Assembly (NCBI GenBank): GCA_002395085.1
Contig: DGVV01000069.1
Span: 1 to 7,895 of the forward strand
Direction of reading: 5' to 3'
Length of the DNA: 7,895 bases
Source: Ruminococcus sp. UBA4275
GTDB taxonomy: Bacteria > Bacillota > Clostridia > Oscillospirales > Ruminococcaceae
This document shows positions 5,897 to 7,895 of this stretch, piece by piece. Within the stretch, counting starts at the first letter, position 1. Each line of letters starts with the position of its first letter. Made by a program: the position numbers and the translations under genes. A model generated the notes under the pieces. It saw only the letters and a list, made by a program, of their open reading frames with translations. It was not told the origin of the DNA and did not search any database.

Positions 5897-7669
5897 TCAG
5901 TCCTCTGCAACCGCCGCAATGCCGAGGACGTCCAGGCTCTCCTTGTCCACCGGCGACGGGCAGCCGCTCATCAGCTCGCGGGCATTCTGCACCTTCGGGA
6001 ACGCCACAACGTCACGCAGCGACTCCGCCTCTGCCAGCGTCATGGTCAGTCTGTCCAGACCGATGCCCAGACCGCCGTGGGGCGGTGCGCCGTACTGGTA
6101 TGCCTGCACCAGGAAGCCGAATTTTGCCTCGATCTCCTCGTCCGTCAGACCCAGCGACTCAAACATCTTCTGCTGAAGCTCATAGTCCGTAATACGCATC
6201 GAACCGGAGCAAAGTTCTGTGCCGTTCAGCACAAGGTCATACGCCTTCGCAAAGACCTTCTCCGGTGCGGTATCAAGATATTGCAGGCACTCATCCATCG
6301 GCATGGTGAAGGGATGATGCATCGCCATCCACTCGCCGGTTTCCTCGTCCTTCTCAAAGAACGGGAACTGCGTGATCCACAGGAAATTGAACTCGCCCTT
6401 CGGAATCAGATCCAGCTTCTTCGCAAGCTGAATGCGCAGTGCGCCCAGCACCGGCAGTGTCACGGATGCCTTGTCCGCAACGATCAGTACGACATCGCCC
6501 TGCTCTGCACCCGCGGTCTTCAGGATCGCATCCAGCTCACCCTCTTTGAGGAATTTGCCGAACGAGCAGGCCGGCTCTGCATCCACCCAGCGGATGTATG
6601 CAAGACCCTTTGCGCCGATGCCCCTGACCATCTCGACGAGCTTGTCAATCTCCTTGCGGGTGAGAATCTTTGCAGCATCCTTCGCGGTAATGCAGCGCAC
6701 GGTGCCGCCCTCTGCAAGCGCATTCGCAAAGACAGGAAATTCCACATTCTTCACGGTTTCAGAGAGGTCGGTCAGCTCCATGCCGTAGCGGAGATCGGGC
6801 TTATCCGAACCAAAACGGTTCATTGCCTCGGTATAGGTCAGGCGGGGCAGCGGGGTTTTCAGTTCTCTGCCCATCACGTCTTTGAACAGGCGGATGAGGA
6901 AGCCCTCGGTGAGATCCAGAATGTCATCGACATCGACAAAGCTCATTTCGAGGTCGATCTGCGTGAACTCCGGCTGACGGTCTGCACGGAGATCCTCATC
7001 GCGGAAGCAGCGTGCAAGCTGAATGTAACGGTCATAGCCCGCAACCATCAGAAGCTGCTTGTAAATCTGCGGAGACTGCGGCAGCGCATAGAATTCACCG
7101 TGATGCACACGCGACGGCACAAGGTAATCTCTTGCACCCTCCGGCGTGGATTTCATCATCATCGGAGTCTCGATTTCAAGGAAGCCGTTTTCATAGAAAT
7201 ACTGCCGTGCGCACTGTGCAATCTTGTGGCGCAGAATCAGATTCTGCTGAAGCGGTGCGCGGCGCAGGTCGAGATAGCGGTATTTCAGGCGCAGCTCCTC
7301 ATTGACCTTCGTTTCTGCGGTGATCTCGAAAGGCGGGGTCTTTGCCTTCGCCAGAATGCGCAGCTCCGTCACGTAGATCTCGACATGACCCGTTGCGATC
7401 TTGTCGGTCTTGCTCTCGCGCTCGCGCACTTCACCCTTTGCCAGCAGCACATATTCGCTCTTGCAGGATGCCGCCTTCTCAAAGAGGGCGCGGTCTGTGG
7501 TGTCGTCGAATGTAAGCTGCACAACGCCTGTACGGTCACGCAGCACGATGAAGATAATGCCGCCCTTGTCGCGGACGGTATCCACAAAACCGCCGACTGT
7601 GACGGTCTTGCCCGCTTCCAGCACCTCGCCGCAGTAGCAGGTGCGCTTCATACCTTGCATATTGTCCAT
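5897..7669 (-). CDS. aspS: Aspartyl-tRNA synthetase (bacterial type)
   Basis: A 590-residue class II synthetase that charges tRNA-Asp in the cytoplasm; the length matches bacterial AspRS. Domains in order: an OB-fold anticodon-binding domain (about 8-108), the start of the catalytic core with motif 1 around 163-187 (ETPMMMKSTPEGARDYLVPS), motif 2 at 220-244 (RCFRDEDLRADRQPEFTQID core), a GAD insertion domain (about 290-420), and motif 3 at 532-543 (GGLGIGLDRLTM). The usual aspartate-binding arginine is kept as R492 in CSGSMRI, though the family's GGGS element reads CSGS here. The ATG at 7669 follows AAGGAG at ten bases, with a second AAAGGA nearer; later Met codons at residues 4 and 7 are possible but less well placed. 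No T-box leader is recognisable in the 226 upstream bases. A terminator-like hairpin follows. Confidence 0.98.
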   Translation of the reverse strand: MDNMQGMKRTCYCGEVLEAGKTVTVGGFVDTVRDKGGIIFIVLRDRTGVVQLTFDDTTDRALFEKAASCKSEYVLLAKGEVRERESKTDKIATGHVEIYVTELRILAKAKTPPFEITAETKVNEELRLKYRYLDLRRAPLQQNLILRHKIAQCARQYFYENGFLEIETPMMMKSTPEGARDYLVPSRVHHGEFYALPQSPQIYKQLLMVAGYDRYIQLARCFRDEDLRADRQPEFTQIDLEMSFVDVDDILDLTEGFLIRLFKDVMGRELKTPLPRLTYTEAMNRFGSDKPDLRYGMELTDLSETVKNVEFPVFANALAEGGTVRCITAKDAAKILTRKEIDKLVEMVRGIGAKGLAYIRWVDAEPACSFGKFLKEGELDAILKTAGAEQGDVVLIVADKASVTLPVLGALRIQLAKKLDLIPKGEFNFLWITQFPFFEKDEETGEWMAMHHPFTMPMDECLQYLDTAPEKVFAKAYDLVLNGTELCSGSMRITDYELQQKMFESLGLTDEEIEAKFGFLVQAYQYGAPPHGGLGIGLDRLTMTLAEAESLRDVVAFPKVQNARELMSGCPSPVDKESLDVLGIAAVAED

Positions 7670-7811
7670 GTTCCTTTTACTCCTTATGATATGGATTTTT
7701 ATTCAAATGCAGACGGCGTTCAGCAGCCTGCAATTTTATGCTTCAATCGTGTGCGGATTTGCCGCTCAATAAAAAACGGGCTAATAACAATTTAGGTGGT
7801 TTTCAGCTGAT

Positions 7812-7833
7812 CTTATTTGTAATATAAAATAAG
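7812..7833. repeat. AT-rich inverted repeat upstream of aspS
   Basis: CTTATTT (7812-7818) and AAATAAG (7827-7833) form a perfect 7-bp stem with an 8-base loop. The right arm overlaps AAAATA (7826-7831), which can instead pair with TATTTT (7851-7856), with ATCGC/GCGAT (7836-7840 with 7844-7848) stacked inside. The two folds are mutually exclusive. It is AT-rich and could be coincidental. Confidence 0.4.
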
Positions 7834-7860
7834 GAATCGCTGCGCGATGCTATTTTGGAA

Positions 7861-7885
7861 TGGGCGCCTCTATCGCAGGCGCCCA
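7861..7885. repeat. GC-rich inverted repeat at the right edge
   Basis: TGGGCGCCT (7861-7869) and AGGCGCCCA (7877-7885) pair perfectly over 9 bp with a 7-base loop. No U-run follows on either strand within view, so it is not a typical terminator. The next bases, AGCCCCCGAG, reach the window edge and could begin a further hairpin. It resembles intergenic palindromic repeats, but no second copy occurs in this window. Confidence 0.5.
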
Positions 7886-7895
7886 AGCCCCCGAG

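Noticed and set aside
5444..7795. A 783-codon plus-strand open frame antisense to aspS and most of the TPR gene
   Set aside because: Its translation is rich in Arg, His, Leu and Cys with no domain, it has no ribosome site at its start, and it lies over two well-supported minus-strand genes. It is explained by codon bias in those genes.
7670..7895. Possible T-box leader or promoter for aspS
   Set aside because: The conserved T-box core (GGTGG...CCGCG type) is not present, and no -35/-10 pair with good spacing stands out.

Overview
This 7.9 kb window is dense, ordinary-looking bacterial chromosome: eight intact protein-coding genes, short intergenic gaps, Shine-Dalgarno sites of the GGAGG type, and GC content slightly above half by eye. 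The protein mix (AspRS of the bacterial GAD-domain type, MalQ, a YhfC-type intramembrane protease, a CmpB-like four-helix membrane protein, a DUF4274 protein, a CE2-like esterase) suggests a moderate-GC gut Firmicute of class Clostridia, probably Ruminococcus or another Oscillospiraceae. That placement rests on family content only; no rRNA or other marker is present.

Layout, left to right. Positions 1-122 hold no gene. A minus-strand group reads from 2746 down to 123: malQ (4-alpha-glucanotransferase), a YhfC-type protease whose ATG overlaps the malQ stop in an ATGA, and a small four-cysteine zinc-ribbon protein 54 bases further on. Positions 2747-2860 are a divergent promoter region with an operator-like dyad. 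One plus-strand gene follows (2861-3241, CmpB-like membrane protein). It converges on, and overlaps by 11 bases, a minus-strand pair: a CE2-like SGNH esterase (4684-3653) followed 11 bases later by a DUF4274 protein (3641-3231). Further right, still on the minus strand, are a TPR-type protein of unknown role (5812-4784) and aspS (7669-5897), separated by a plausible rho-independent terminator. A strong 14-bp hairpin lies between the TPR gene and the esterase gene, but its T-rich tail points the wrong way for those genes. The last 226 bases, upstream of aspS, contain a cluster of potential hairpins cut off by the window edge.

How the genes work together: MalQ remodels malto-oligosaccharides in the cytoplasm, and the esterase probably removes acyl groups from a carbohydrate, so a carbohydrate-using lifestyle fits. 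AspRS is housekeeping. The membrane protease and zinc-ribbon protein appear to be co-transcribed with malQ without an obvious functional link. I found no mobile element, CRISPR array, tRNA, rRNA or recognisable defence system, and no convincing undescribed system. The points most worth checking are small ones: the misoriented hairpin, the hairpin cluster at the right edge, the MalQ acidic tail, and the leaderless esterase with no Asp three residues before its histidine.
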